From Brienomyrus brachyistius (taxonomy: Eukaryota > Chordata > Actinopteri > Osteoglossiformes > Mormyridae), in the NCBI RefSeq assembly GCF_023856365.1, contig NC_064538.1, forward strand, positions 17,750,935 to 17,814,934: a stretch of 64,000 nucleotides of DNA, read 5' to 3'. The position numbers and the translations under genes were made by a program. The notes under the pieces are model-generated. The model was not told where the DNA came from. It ran no database searches and saw nothing but the letters and a program-made list of their open reading frames with translations. Positions 1-48,663 of this stretch are shown piece by piece (the stretch's first letter is position 1; the number at the start of each line of letters is the position of its first letter).

Positions 1-1504
1 TAATGTAATAGGAGAAACAGCTTAAGGTATGAAGATGAGATGGTTCCTGAGCTGCTTCTTACCTTTCTGTGTTCTTCACGTACACGTCTGAACACTCGAT
101 GGATTCTGTGGATCTCCTAAGCCCAGCCAAAGGCTGTATCCAGCTGGGTGGCACCCAGCCCCCCGGTCCTGTAACTTTACTCTGTGTCTCACCACATACC
201 CGCTTAAACGGCTTGCTAAAACCTGCCTTCTCTCTTGCTGCTTCCGTCCGATGCCGTCGGGTCCACACTCGGATGTGCGATCTCTGAATATTTGAATGGA
301 AACGTCTCCACTTTTGAAGCTGTGGTGTCCGTTGGCTTTTCCACATGAACACTGCTTCTAGGATTTGACTGTGATACTGTCAGCTGTAAATCTGTGCAGA
401 TGTGGATTAGAATAGAAAATAGTACTCAAAGCAGCGAAGAGTAATTCGAAAAAAATGTATATGCCGGACCTGTAATGCAAAATGTTGGACCTGTAATGCA
501 TTTGTTTTCTACATATTTATGCTACTGAAAGGTGATGTGAAGATCACAGTGGTGCTGGTTTCTGTATATAACTGTGTCAGATCCTGGATGGGTGGATGGA
601 TACTTACTTACATACTTCAGTTACTTACTTAATCCCACAGGAAATTTAACCATCTAGTAGCTTACATGTGTAAAAAAACCCACAATCCAATAGGAAATGA
701 ACAAAGAATAATAAGACTGACAAAACTGACAATAGTAATAATAATTAAGGATAATAATAATAATAATAATAATAACGATGAAAGGTAAGGTACTAAGAAT
801 ACTAATCACTAAAGAGTGACTATTTAGTGGTGGAGTATACATTACGTAAAGGACCCGGAGGTTGTTGGATTGTCCTGTCATGACTGGAGATGCATGGCAG
901 GTTGTTATGGCTGCAGTCAAATGCCAGGACTGTGATGTCGGCCTGGTTCTGTGGCGTAACAGTAACGAGCTCTATGGTAAGTACACAGATGTGGATGTGA
1001 CACAGTGTGAGAACCGTAAGCCTGCCTGGATGCTGGTGAAAAGCTGTCCTGTCTACAAGCTCTGCCAGGGTGGGGCTGAGAAGAGGAGAGAGGAGAGAGC
1101 AGCCCGCTCACTGCTGCAGGAGGGAAAGAGTTAACGGTGATGCAGGCAGGGCTGGGGGAGGGGGAGGGGGAGGGGGACGCGGCTGCTCTGCCTCCGAGGC
1201 ACATTTGCATCAGGGAGCGGCAGCTTTTGCCATAGGAGAGCTGGGCAGAGGCAGAGTTTACCGCCCCTCACGGCTCACTTTCCCTCCCCTCGCTCTGCCT
1301 CTGTTTTACGAATATCTTCGTCTCTCTCTCTTCTGCCGTTTTGAGCGTCCCGGTGCGGTGGCAGGAAAGTTAACCAGCATCTCTTTCTCTCTCTCTCTCT
1401 TTCTTTCTTTCGCTCTTTCTCTCTCTCCTACCCTTCTTCTCTCTCTGGCTCTCTGTTCCCCCCTTTTGCCGTGTCCCTCCTGGGGGTGTTTGTCTTCCTT
1501 TCAG
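1..1504. other. 5' flank / upstream region of crybg3
   Basis: No exon can be assigned with confidence. The stretch holds a short TAA microsatellite near 737-775 and a purine-rich GGGGGA run near 1150-1175. A long TCTC/TTTC pyrimidine tract (about 1375-1500) ends in CAG at 1502-1504 and looks like the acceptor of the first recognisable crybg3 exon. The true start codon and promoter of that gene probably lie in or upstream of this stretch. Open frames here have no recognisable protein resemblance. Confidence 0.5.
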
Positions 1505-29479
<27,975 letters not shown>

Positions 29480-30576
29480 ATTGGGAGCACCGGGGCCAAG
29501 TGACTGATATTGCCCCCTGCTGAAAACAGCCGTCTGGTGCAAGGGGCCTGGAGGGGGCCGCACCACCGACTAGCTGCAGCCCCCCTCCCCGCAGAAAACC
29601 CCAGAAGCAAGGGGCATTCGTGTAAATCTCATCTATCCTCTGTATAATCTCAGGTCACAGTAAAGTGTACGTTTAAGAGTCCAGTGTCTAAAACTGCACA
29701 TTTTATTTAAATGGGGGGGGGGGTATATCTCTAGCTGTCCAGACAAAACCCCAAATGGAAGAAGCGATGGATTCGAAACCAAAAAAACAAAACGGCACCT
29801 CGGAGGGCTGCCCCATTCGGCACCAGGCCGCGTCTCTTTCCGCTTCCCTTCTGCGTTACAGCAGGATGTCGTTTGCACTACCCGAGACTCATGGACGTTT
29901 TCAGCCTCGGGGAGGCCTCTCGCCACCGAGGAGTCCGACCCACGACCCGAGGAGTGATAAGCTACCCCCCCACACTCCGCGTGTGTCCTTATCCGTCTAG
30001 AATATGCAGAAATCTGTGTCTTGTAGGGGTCTTAGGGGGGGAAAAAAAACAGCATTTCAGTTCTTCTCTGTAAACCCAAGACATCTTGCGCATTTTCAGG
30101 TCATTTCACTGGATTTAAAAATACATGATTATATATAAAATAAACAAATTATATGCAGGCACAGATCGGGAGTATCTCAATACGTGATTAATGTCTATAG
30201 AAAGACATGTATTAATGTACAGTATGTGTGAAATAATTTGTGCATTTAAGAGTACCATTTTTAAAAATGTAATTAAAGTGATGAAATACCAAGGTGTTGG
30301 TTTGGAGTGATTATTTGTTGCTGAAGAACACAAAACGGTACACTTTGTTTTTCACCTTTCAGTAATTTTTAAAATGATACCATTAAGTTAACAATAGATA
30401 GAACTACTCTCAGGTACAGTGCAGTAGATTCATTATGTACTAGTTGTGGTCTTTAATACGTTACTGTGCCACAAACCCAGAGGTCCTGAGCTCATCCACA
30501 TTCACGTTACTGCATGATTTCCCATCATGCAATGCCGCTGACACCAGATAAGGCAGTCGCGGGGATTTTATTAGGC
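29480..30576. other. Convergent 3' region between crybg3 and riox2
   Basis: About 1.1 kb separate the two stop codons. A plus-strand AATAAA at about 30139-30144 is a candidate crybg3 polyadenylation signal and gives a 3' UTR near 0.7 kb. The minus-strand AATAAA for riox2 is at 30572-30567. A G-run sits at about 29713-29722. No other gene is seen. Confidence 0.55.
30567..30572 (-). terminator. riox2: AATAAA polyadenylation signal 4 nt after the riox2 stop
   Basis: Reading the minus strand, the TAG stop (30579-30577) is followed by GCCT and then AATAAA. If used, the 3' UTR would be only about 25-40 nt long. Confidence 0.5.
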
Positions 30577-34263
<3,687 letters not shown>

Positions 34264-34714
34264 TTATAGTAAAACTAAAGGTGTCAAATTAAAAATATCT
34301 AAAAACAGAACAAGTACAGTCTCTTCCCTGGTTACAATGGGGTTAAGTTCTGATAAAATTGTCTTAAAGCGAAAATGCATTCATAATACGGTACACCCAA
34401 CCTAACAAACATTATAGCTTAGCCTAACCTACATTCAAAACATGCTTAGAACACTTCGTGTTCTGTTTATGAATACTACAGTTTGGAAAAATCATTAACA
34501 CAAAGCCTAATTTTAAAAGAAAAGTCCTGAATGTCTCATATAATTTATTGAATAATGTACTGAACGTTATAAACATTTTCCCATGGTGAAGTCAAAATAT
34601 CGTAACACGGACCACCGTAACCCGGGGAGTATCTGTATTACAAAACAAATTTGACACGCACATCCCTGTATATTTTCAGTACAGCTTCCTACAAACCAAG
34701 TGTTCGGATGAAAT

Positions 34715-34990
34715 TCAATTATCCTTTATTTGCCATTGGCAAGTAATAATACAAAGTCGCTTCACTACACATATCCCGTCTTACTTTCCATGTGACTCAA
34801 AGACACGTATGCAGGTGACAGCAAGCTTGGGGGTCACAGCACAGGGTCAGCCAGCGTGCAGCGCCCCTGGAGGTAGGAGTTAAGGTCTTCGCTCAAGAGC
34901 ACATGTAACTTTTCTGTAGAGGCCAGAGAGCTCGATCCGGTAACCTTCTGATCACATAGGCTTAGCCGGTTTTGCCACACACCGGTCCCT
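34715..34990 (-). repeat. tRNA-derived SINE (minus) in the riox2 5' UTR intron
   Basis: The minus-strand head is GGCAAAACCGGCTAAGCC, the middle GATCAGAAGGTTACCGGATC with a B-box-like GATCGAGCTC, and the other end TTGCCAATGGCAAATAAAGG. Confidence 0.5.
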
Positions 34991-35402
34991 TCACATGACA
35001 GGACATGTACCCGCATTCGTCATTTAAGTCAGACTTCATATAATACAGTATATTTTCGCCCAAGCGTGGTGGAGAGCGGTGGCATTTTTTTCTCAAACTG
35101 TATGCCAGTACAAAGCAACAAAGAAACCTGCCCTAGATCACTGCATAACTACAGATTCGAAACTGCGCGAACAGATGAGGTGATGGAAGAATGATAGATA
35201 TGCTGTAAATATACAGAACATTTATAAATCAATACATAAAACCTGTATTAAAGTAATTTGCATACATGTCAATTTCTTCATTAACGCGCATTTGGTTTTG
35301 ACAGCATAGTAGTAGCCCAGCACGCAAACCGTTAAAAGATTATATTGTATTACAACAAAACAGCAGGCAGTTTAATTTCGTCAATGAACTGCACGTACTT
35401 AC

Positions 35403-35460
35403 TTTCCTTAGTATTCGCGCACTGTTGTTAGTGCTGCTGCGCACGTGTGAGCAGCGGTGT
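35403..35460 (-). promoter_or_regulatory. riox2: Putative riox2 noncoding first exon and promoter with E-box
   Basis: On the minus strand a GTAAGT donor follows AAGGAAA at 35403, and a matching acceptor (T-run then CAG) lies just upstream of the riox2 ATG, at about 34213. That suggests a 1.2-kb intron in the 5' UTR. The short exon and its flank are the only CpG-containing patch in the area and include a palindromic CACGTG E-box at 35442-35447. MINA53 was named as a Myc-induced gene, so an E-box at this point fits, but the TSS is inferred. Confidence 0.5.
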
Positions 35461-36696
35461 TACGCAAAATATAATCTGACAGGAAACAAATAATGGAAAA
35501 AAAGTGTTCCGAGACGGAAAATAAAGTACTAATATCGCATTATGTTAACAATATACAGTACATCAGGGGTGCTTCGGTTCACGCGCTTACCCATCCTAGG
35601 GGCACAGGACCCCCCCCCCCCCGCTCAGCAACCACACAATCTTACAAAACCGGTGGTGGCTCTGATCATGCAAATGTGCCTCTGAACAGACAGCACACAC
35701 CATGAACACCTATTATGTTGCAAGGTCACAATCATTGTTGAAAGACTGGTAGTTGATGCACCATTCAGTAAATTACAATGATTAATGGAGGATGTTAATT
35801 GTACACTCAGTTTAGAATTTCAATTCATCATTGCAGATGTTTTATAGAACCAATGGGACCTGGTTCGCCCCCGCCCATGTAGGGTTGCCAGCTTTGATTT
35901 GTGAAAAACTGTGACACTCAGACATTTTTTTAGGGGGGGGGGGGGGGTTAAACCATTTTTGCAAAATACAACAGAGGTTGCCACTCTTACCTATATCTGT
36001 CCAAACTCCGGGCTCCTTTCGCTGCTGTTCCTTTCTACGCTAAATAGTTTTTTTTTTCTTTAACGAGTAAATATATATTGTCTAATTATAATCTATTACA
36101 AAACATATGCCTAATATATCCGAAGGTATACTCCCTTTAGCAGTGAAAGCATTATTATAATACATTATAAACAAACAATTTTAACTTAATGAATTTGGAC
36201 AACCTAAAGCTGACAATTCTCACCTACAGAAGATCCTGCTGTCCCTCAATGAATGCTTTCAACTCCAAAGATGATATACAGATAACTAAATTATCTACTT
36301 ATCTATTTCTTTAGATTTTTGCATTTGCCTAATGCAAAAAAGTAAAATTTTAACCATTTACGGACACAGGATTGGATGTATAAAAATAAACAGAAAGAAA
36401 AAAGAAAAGCGGAAGAAAGAAACAAACTGATGTTTTATTTGAAACTACGAAATCCTAAATTAGATATACATATTCACACGAAACCGGGAAAGAATATTAA
36501 TTTTCTGGGAACATTGCTCAAAAAAATAGGACAATCCCGGCAAAATCGGAATAGGTGGTGACCCTACCCCTGTGTAGCACCCACCTTGGGTAATGTGATG
36601 GCAGCCGTTCTGCACCAGTAGGCTCACCACACAGTAGCTAAGGTGGTGAAGGGAAGGAGAGAATTCACCATTTAGATATGGGAAATGATTAGGTGT

Positions 36697-36856
36697 CAGT
36701 GTTTCCCAACCCAGTCCTCGTGGAACCCTGGGACAGTCCATGTTTTTGCTTCCGCTCTGCTCCCAGCACACCTGTACTTGGTATTCCTGATTGGCTAGGA
36801 GGGAGCAAAAACGTGGACTGTCTGGGGATCCCTGAGGACTGGGTTGGGAAACATTG
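36697..36856. mobile_element. Palindromic MITE with CAGTG end
   Basis: The left arm is CAGTGTTTCCCAACCCAGTC and the reverse complement of the right arm CAATGTTTCCCAACCCAGTC. The arms are about 25-30 bp with a short middle. No matching 8-mer target duplication was found, so the copy is old or its ends are trimmed. Confidence 0.6.
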
Positions 36857-36889
36857 GTTTGCGAGGTTAGATTTTAAAGAGTCACAGTA

Positions 36890-37150
36890 GGCAATTTTAG
36901 CCAGGAGATCAGGGTACCACCTCTACCCAGGGATCTTTTTCATGAACACAGAGTCAGGACCTCGGATTTACGTCTCATCCAAAGGATGGCACTGTTTTTA
37001 CAGCATAATGTCCCCATCACTGCACTGGGGCATTGGGATCCACACTGACCACAGGATGGGCTAACCTGCTGGCCACAGTGTCCCCGTCAGTGCACTGGGA
37101 TCCACACTGACCACAGGACGGGCTAACCTGCTGGCCACACTAACACCTCT
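36890..37150. repeat. SINE-like repeat with 62-bp internal duplication
   Basis: Includes GTCTCATCCAAAGGATGGCA and TCACTGCACTGGGGCATTGG, typical of a widespread fish SINE 3' body. GGGATCCACACTGACCACAG occurs at about 37035 and again at 37097, so the unit is repeated with a 62-bp period. Confidence 0.5.
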
Positions 37151-38126
37151 TCCAGCAGCAACCCGGCTTTTCTAGATGTTTTCCCCTTAGGCCCAAACCT
37201 GCTTAACTTCAGGTCGATTACCTAGTTTGAATTGCAGGTGGTATGGCTGCTAACACGGCCTTAAAACATGTAGAAAAGTGTGAACGAGTATTGAACTCAT
37301 GTCAGAGGGCTTATCACAGTTAATTAGACCTTATTTACAGACTCGAAACACTTCGAAAAAAAACTTGTCCGAAAAATCAGATTCAGATTTAGAACATATT
37401 TAGAATCCCAATATACAAAGTCAGGACAACAGGGTGCAAGATGGACATCAGCTGAGAAATGGATGTTTTTTTCCTGCAAGGTTTTAAATACATATTATGC
37501 AAATGTTCAAAAAAACAGAGACCTAAAGTTTTGTTTAAAAGTAATATTTTCACACATCCAAAAAGACTCAACCTTGATTCTGAAAGCCCCCTAAAGATGA
37601 AGCCACAACTATACATTTCATTTTTAAATATATAACAAAATACACAAATGTTACATCTCTGGCTCGGATACAAAGGCAGCTAATTTACATAGCCCTGCAA
37701 GGGATACTGGCAAGCTTACTACATAAAAGCAGTCCTGTATGTCTTGTTAATCGTGCATATTTCTACCACTGTTCAGTGTCAAAAAAGAAAAGCTCGGTGT
37801 TATGATTTACAATAAGCCCAAAAACCATTCTACAGACTTTAAATAAGAAAATGTGATATGCACCATTTTAAAGCTTGACAGTTAAATATGTAGAAATGAG
37901 ACAGATTATGTCATGAAAAAGACACCATCCCCGATTAAACAGAGCCCTCAATCATGCCAAATCGGGCCTTCGGGGATCTTGTGCTTGATGGAAATGTGCA
38001 CGTATCGTCCGTCAGAGAGAGATCTGGGTTTCTGTGGGAGGGAAGGGTTAGCCTCTATCCTCCATCCCCACGCCAGAGTCCGACTGGAGCCAGAGGGATT
38101 CCGGTGTCCGGCTGGGTCTCTCTTGC

Positions 38127-43440
<5,314 letters not shown>

Positions 43441-44720
43441 GGCTGACAAGTTGGCTAACAAGAAATCTAAAAGCAATACAGGGAGAATAGCGTAAATGAC
43501 ATTGGTACAATTACTGCACGTGACATATTCCATAAATGATGAATTCAATTACGAGATCATTTACATGATTTCAATTACAAGATTTCAACTTTGCAGAGGC
43601 GGCACTGATTATACTATTTAATAACAATGAACTAGACAGATGCAGACAATAGATGACAAACACAAACGGTAATCATATCATCTGGACCGAAATACTTATC
43701 AGATTTGTAAAAAAAAAAAATCAAATTCATACAGGTACTGGAATAGAAGGGATACATTAGTCCCACTACAGCCACACACCTAGCTAGTTAGCCATTTTCG
43801 CCACAGCTAGACAAAAAATCATAACCAGTTGCTGCGCTGTAATTTGTATCTAGGACGAACACAACCACTCCAAATGAGTACGACATACCACCACTTTCCT
43901 CTTTTTTGTATTTACGCATAAATATTTATTAAATAAACTTCTTCCAAAAACAGCGGTCCTCGTGAAATGAGCTTCATGAAATACCTTCCGACGTAACAAT
44001 GCTTCGATCGTAGCAGTGGTTCCGGTAAGGCATTAAGAAATAAAATCATTACTTTGACTGAAGAAAGACATATTGCAGCTTTTATAGGATTTTTATAGCA
44101 CGTATATACATAATTATGCATAAAATGCAATTAAAATACCATAATAAATTTAAGAGAATTAAACTAAAAACAATCTAATTTGGTCCAGGACAGAAATGTG
44201 CTCGGAGGGAAGTCTTCCAGATGAAATCGTTCCGCTGTAAAGCATAAAAAATACACTTCACGCCAACGATTAGTTCAACAGTTCAGAATTTATTGAAAGA
44301 GATATAGTGAGGTAATATAATTACTGCTTAATATATTAAAGTTTACATTTTTATAAGAAAAAAGTCTCCGATTAGGTTATATCGGAGGTTATATATAAAG
44401 GTGAATTAAAACAACTAAGCAGGAATTAAGTATTTCGCCGTTTATCGTTAAGTCTTTCAATGGTGACTAGGTGATGAACAATGATCTGAGGATGTCTAAC
44501 GATAAAATATTCATGTTTTGGATGTCCAAAATACTGCTTCATATAAATGTACTCATAGTACAGAACAATTGCGCTTCAAGGAATAAAGCCTTCCTTTTCA
44601 AATAAGGGGCATTCTTGCGGGAAGTACACAATCGTTGACGTGTGAGGGTCTTGTAACTTAAGATTTTTGGGTCCTCTTTCTTAAGGGTTTGAAAAAGTCA
44701 ATCTGTGTTGTCTTTAGCTA
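43441..44720. other. Intergenic region tiprl / Ig gene A 3' UTR
   Basis: AT-rich. The 5' flank of tiprl (from 43441) shows no CpG-rich patch. The 3' UTR of the downstream Ig gene probably occupies about 44720-44270, since a minus-strand AATAAA is at 44294-44289. No other gene is seen between. Confidence 0.5.
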
Positions 44721-46897
44721 CTAGTTCCTAAGCTTGTAATAAGCTGTATTTCTTCGTGACTCCTGGACGTCAGAAGGAGCTGTGTGGTTGGACCCAAAAG
44801 AGCAACAGTGGACTTCTAAAAAGAAAACAAAGTCATTCATCTTAGAGCAGGTCTCAAAATCCAGTCCTGGATGGCCGGAGCCCTGTGTAGCTTAGTTCTT
44901 TCCCTCTTCTACCACAAATGATTCAGCTCAGGAACTGTGTGGTAATTAGCACAAGGAGTTGAATCAGGTGTGTTAAATGAGGGTAAACCAAACACTGTGC
45001 AGGGCTCCAGCGCTCCAGGACCAGAGTTTGAGACCCCTGTCTTAGAGTAAGAACAACACTGATTACCTCTTCTTCAATTAACCTTCAGTCCTAGAGACGA
45101 TCCCATGAAGCATCGTATTAGGTATATTATATAGAGGTATAATTCATTCAATTGTACATGAAAGAAAAATTTAAAACTTACTGAATTTCTTATGTAGTAG
45201 AAAAACAAGGAAAATGATTATCACACAAAATGCTCCCAAAAATATTGGAACAGCAACTCCAACTGCAATGAAATAACATAAATATTATTCTGTAGAATGC
45301 AAAAAAGGACAATATTTTATGTTCATTGCATAGCTTTATATGTGTATCATGGTGATAGGATAGTAATCTAATGAGCACCTGTTTTGTGTTCTTTACACTG
45401 AAAAGTGTAGTTGAGAGGCAGGTCCAGAGAGGAGTGATTGACCCAGCAGGAACAGAGCACATCCTCAGCATGTGCTGGTGTCAGAGACAAGTAGGAGTCG
45501 AGGGAGTAGGAGCCGTCTGGGTTGACTGTGCTGCGTCTGTCAGGGGTCACGTTCAGTGGGAGTCCGTCCCGGAGCCAGTCCTGCTCTATGCTCTCTGGGT
45601 AAAAGTTCCGAACGGAGCAGAGCAGCGCCGGGTTCCCACTGGGCCCCTCCACCCGGGACACAGACACCGTGGGACGAGCTGCATCTACAGAACAGATAGA
45701 CTGTGTGAAAGGCAGTCTATGGATTTTATAATCAATATAATTACTTTAGCAGTCAGCTGGGTGTATAAGGACAGAACAGTGACATTTTCCTGAAGAAGGT
45801 CATGCAAATACAGCTGAAGCTTTCTTCACATGCGTGTCTCTCACTTCACATGCTAATCACACATGTACATTTCTCCATTAAGTGGCCAGTTCAGCACATT
45901 TTGGTTGAATGTTACATAATGACATATTATTGCTTATTATTGTGTCTAAGCTCGATCATTTACTGTTGTTAACAAAGACTGGTCATGCAGCGTCTGAAAA
46001 GACATAATTACCTCCAACTAGAAGATCCACCAAATAGAATTTCTCCTTGACTGGTGGCGGAATTTGTCTTGCCACAAAGCAGTTGTAGACCCCAGAGTCA
46101 CTGAAGCTGACATTTGTTAAGTAAAGTCGCGGAGGTTGTCCTTCAGTCACATAACGGGATCCACACTTCCTGTCTCTTATGTTATTGTGTGACACACGGT
46201 AATAACAGAGGGCTGGAGAGGTTCCATTCTTCCTCCAGTTGACAGTATATGTTTTATTAAGACTGTCCTCAGATACGTTGCAGGGGAGAAGGATCTTCTG
46301 CCCTTTGTTTGCTTTGATGGTGATGATGCCCTCAGCATCTGTGTGAATAAAGAGAACCACAGCTGTTTGAAATATAATATGGAAGATTTATATACAGTGC
46401 AGTGACTATGCAGAGGACATAAGTAATCATTTAAAGCTCAATACAGTCAAGGTTAAGCAAAGATTTAAAAAAACCATCAAAAGCAGCACACAACCCTGAT
46501 GTAGCTCTACAGTTATGACTCCGAAATCCAACAGGCTGCTGGGATCTTTTTGCTCTGATAAGTTTCCTCAGTTCATTTTCAGTGTTTTTTTCAGTTCGAT
46601 TGTCACACTTAATGTAATATGTAAGTTCTCTACCGCTGTACATCAAAAAATAATTTGCTATTAAAGTAGTATAGGAAAAATTTACAGATTACATTCCTAA
46701 AATGTAAGAATAAGCTAGTAATACAGAGACAGTAATGGAGAGCTAGGAAGCAGATTATATACTAGTTCACTGTTTGATTAAGTGGATACACTACAAATCC
46801 AAATTTATCATGGGAAGAACACAACACGAAAATTACCTGTTAATATGATGAGGAACGCGAGGAAGATGTGGATGAAGCAGGTCTGTGTAAATTCCAT
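44721..46897 (-). CDS. Ig-superfamily V-C1 receptor, copy A (289 aa, five exons)
   Basis: Exons in transcript order are 46897-46837, 46338-46012, 45684-45379, 45262-45182 and 44815-44721, all joined in phase 1. The product is a type I membrane protein. A signal peptide (MEFTQTCFIHIFLAFLIILT) leads to a V-set domain: KGQKILLPC with its Cys, VNWRK with Trp, SDSGVYNC with the second Cys. A C1-set domain follows (NPALLCSVRNFYP, QDWLRDG, CWVNHSS matching the C-x-V-x-H signature), then a TM helix without charged residues and a 31-residue tail ending NTAYYKLRN. Several N-x-S/T sites are present. The exon plan is that of B7/butyrophilin or SIRP-like receptors, but I cannot assign an orthologue. A hAT MITE sits in the last intron. 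Intact as read. Confidence 0.85.
44848..45039. mobile_element. hAT MITE in the last intron of Ig gene A
   Basis: The ends are CAGGTCTCAAA and, reversed, CAGGGGTCTCAAA. A perfect 8-bp target duplication TCTTAGAG flanks it (44840-44847 and 45040-45047). The element is 192 bp and noncoding. Confidence 0.85.
46431..46646 (-). other. Open frame between signal and V exons of copy A, possible unspliced or cassette sequence
   Basis: A 71-codon frame (YYIKCDNRTEKNTENEL...) lies in intron 1 and recurs at 52819-53037 in copy B with mostly silent changes in its middle. No good acceptor/donor pair in phase 1 is visible, and the last 15 codons are shifted by a 1-base indel between the copies. Shared ancestry of a recent duplication explains the similarity, so I do not call it a gene. 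Confidence 0.2.
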
Positions 46898-47639
46898 TGT
46901 AATATCACACCCTGCAGCAGGCAGATTGAGGAGCTCTAGTCTTAACAGTTTCCTGTGAATGAAACTAAATGCCCACGGGACCAATTACCACTAAATTCTA
47001 AAAACAGCAATAGTTATTTTATTTCCTTCCTCCTACACATAACAGGAAAGCATGTGAGGATCTCACTCTGAGTATCTGTATTATTTCTGCGTGAGTGTAT
47101 TGAGTGTACTGAGTCTTCTGTGTTGAAAAACACAGAATGTTTTTCAATACCAGGAGCGCAAAGATCGTACTTGTGGTCTTGGCAAGAACGGTCTTGCTAA
47201 ATTGCCTCCAAAAGAATGATAATTAAGTTAATCATGGGATTGGTCTCGTTCGACAAGGATGCAATCAATGTATTCTTGAAGGTTGGAGCGAGGCAAGAAT
47301 GACATTCGGGGATTTTTACCGTCCTCTGTACTTCTATTCTTGAGTATTGGAACAGGTCTTCAGCAATGGAAGATGATGTCAAATGGGTAAACAAGAACAC
47401 CATCACAGTCAAGTATGCATATTGAGAAACATCCCCAGTGTACACAGAAAGATGATGTCTCTAAATTTCCCTATGATGTCACTGACTCTTTGACTCGCAT
47501 CCCACGCTGGGTGTCCCCTCCCTTCTTCCCTGTGCTTCTGAGGGCAAATTTCTGACTGGCTGCAACCCTGAACGTGTATAAGCAGATATACAAAATGGAT
47601 GGACTTGTGGATTAAAAGGGTATATGCAGGCAGGTAACT

Positions 47640-47776
47640 TTATGCTGTTTATTATTATTAATATTATTGTTGTTGGTATTGCTGTTCCCTGCCTTGTGCC
47701 CATAGCTTCCGGGATAGGCTCCGGACCCCCGCGAGCCAGGGGATAAGTGGTTTGGAAAATGGATGGATGGATGGAT
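47640..47776 (+). repeat. RTE/Rex3-like 3' end with GATG tail
   Basis: CCTTGTGCCCATAGCTTCCG, GATAGGCTCCGGACCCCCGC and GATAAGTGGTTTGGAAAATG are followed by GGATGGATGGATGG. It is a short 5'-truncated copy. Confidence 0.65.
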
Positions 47777-48663
47777 ACATGAGATAACAAAATGAAACAT
47801 GTTACCTGCAGCCTGTTTTTGGTTATAGGATTTGTTTAAATTCATGACACTATTTTACAGAACCAAAACATCTACGCAGCTTCCTAAGAAAAATAAAACC
47901 ATAACAATCACATTACTCTGTGCACTGGTCATTCAGTGTAAACATAAGTCACTTCCGGGACTGACTGAGCCTGCTTTCTCAATTATATGTTAGTTTGGAT
48001 ACAAGCGCCCAATACAGAAATGAAAATTAAATGGAATTACTTCTATGCACTAGGCATGAATGATAGAAGTGTTTGGTCCATGGTGTTTGAGTGGTGGAAA
48101 ACACTGCTTGAGATACTGCTCTGCAAATCTGATTTGTTCGCTGGTGAACAGTGCTGAGCTCTCCTGAATATAACAGGAAGCTTACATCCTCTTTAGATAC
48201 CACTGTTGGATGTGGATTTGGCAGTGTGGCCATCCTGGAAGATTGCAATCCCATCTGGACAGAAATGCTTGCTGCTGGGTGAAAATTATGACATGATGAA
48301 TTGGTACCACTGCTGTTTACCTCTCGTCCTATAATGTGTAGAGTTGGTGTAACCTATAAGGATGAACAGTACAACATGATTGACGCAAGAAAACAAGCCC
48401 TCAGGAATCTGGGTTGCTTTCAGTATGTACTGCACATGTTTCTGTTTACATAATATGAACAGGAAGAAGGATGACTCCTCTGGTCACATGACATCTTTGC
48501 ACTGCTCAGCTGACCACTGTCTGTGCTCTCCACAGCATTTTACCAAGAGGGCGGCATTTCGGAACCTTATCCACTGCATTATGAGCGACATCACCTTCAG
48601 GAAACATCAGCAAGTTCCAGAGGAAGCGAATTGGCATAAATCAAAAACTGTGGAGATGTGAAG

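Larger units (their letters stand above)
35470..37380. other. Intergenic region riox2-tiprl
   Basis: No gene recognised. It contains a C-run near 35608-35622 and a possible DNA transposon between about 35879 (TAGGGTTGCCA) and 36566 (its partner end ACCCTA), bearing a G-run at 35934-35948. Further on are a CAGTG-ended MITE at 36697-36856 and a SINE-like stretch at 36890-37150 with an internal 62-bp duplication. Confidence 0.5.

Noticed and set aside
862..1134. 90-codon plus-strand frame upstream of crybg3
   Set aside because: No resemblance to a known N-terminus and no donor that joins it in phase to 1505; left unassigned.
35879..36566. Complete DNA transposon with TAGGGT ends
   Set aside because: Terminal similarity is only about 6-8 bases and no target duplication was found; kept only as a remark in the intergenic entry.
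48027..48254. 75-codon minus-strand frame in the Ig spacer
   Set aside because: No homology recognised and no gene context.
48380..48661. 93-codon frame next to the solo LTR
   Set aside because: No recognisable motif or splice context; ends at the LTR insertion site.
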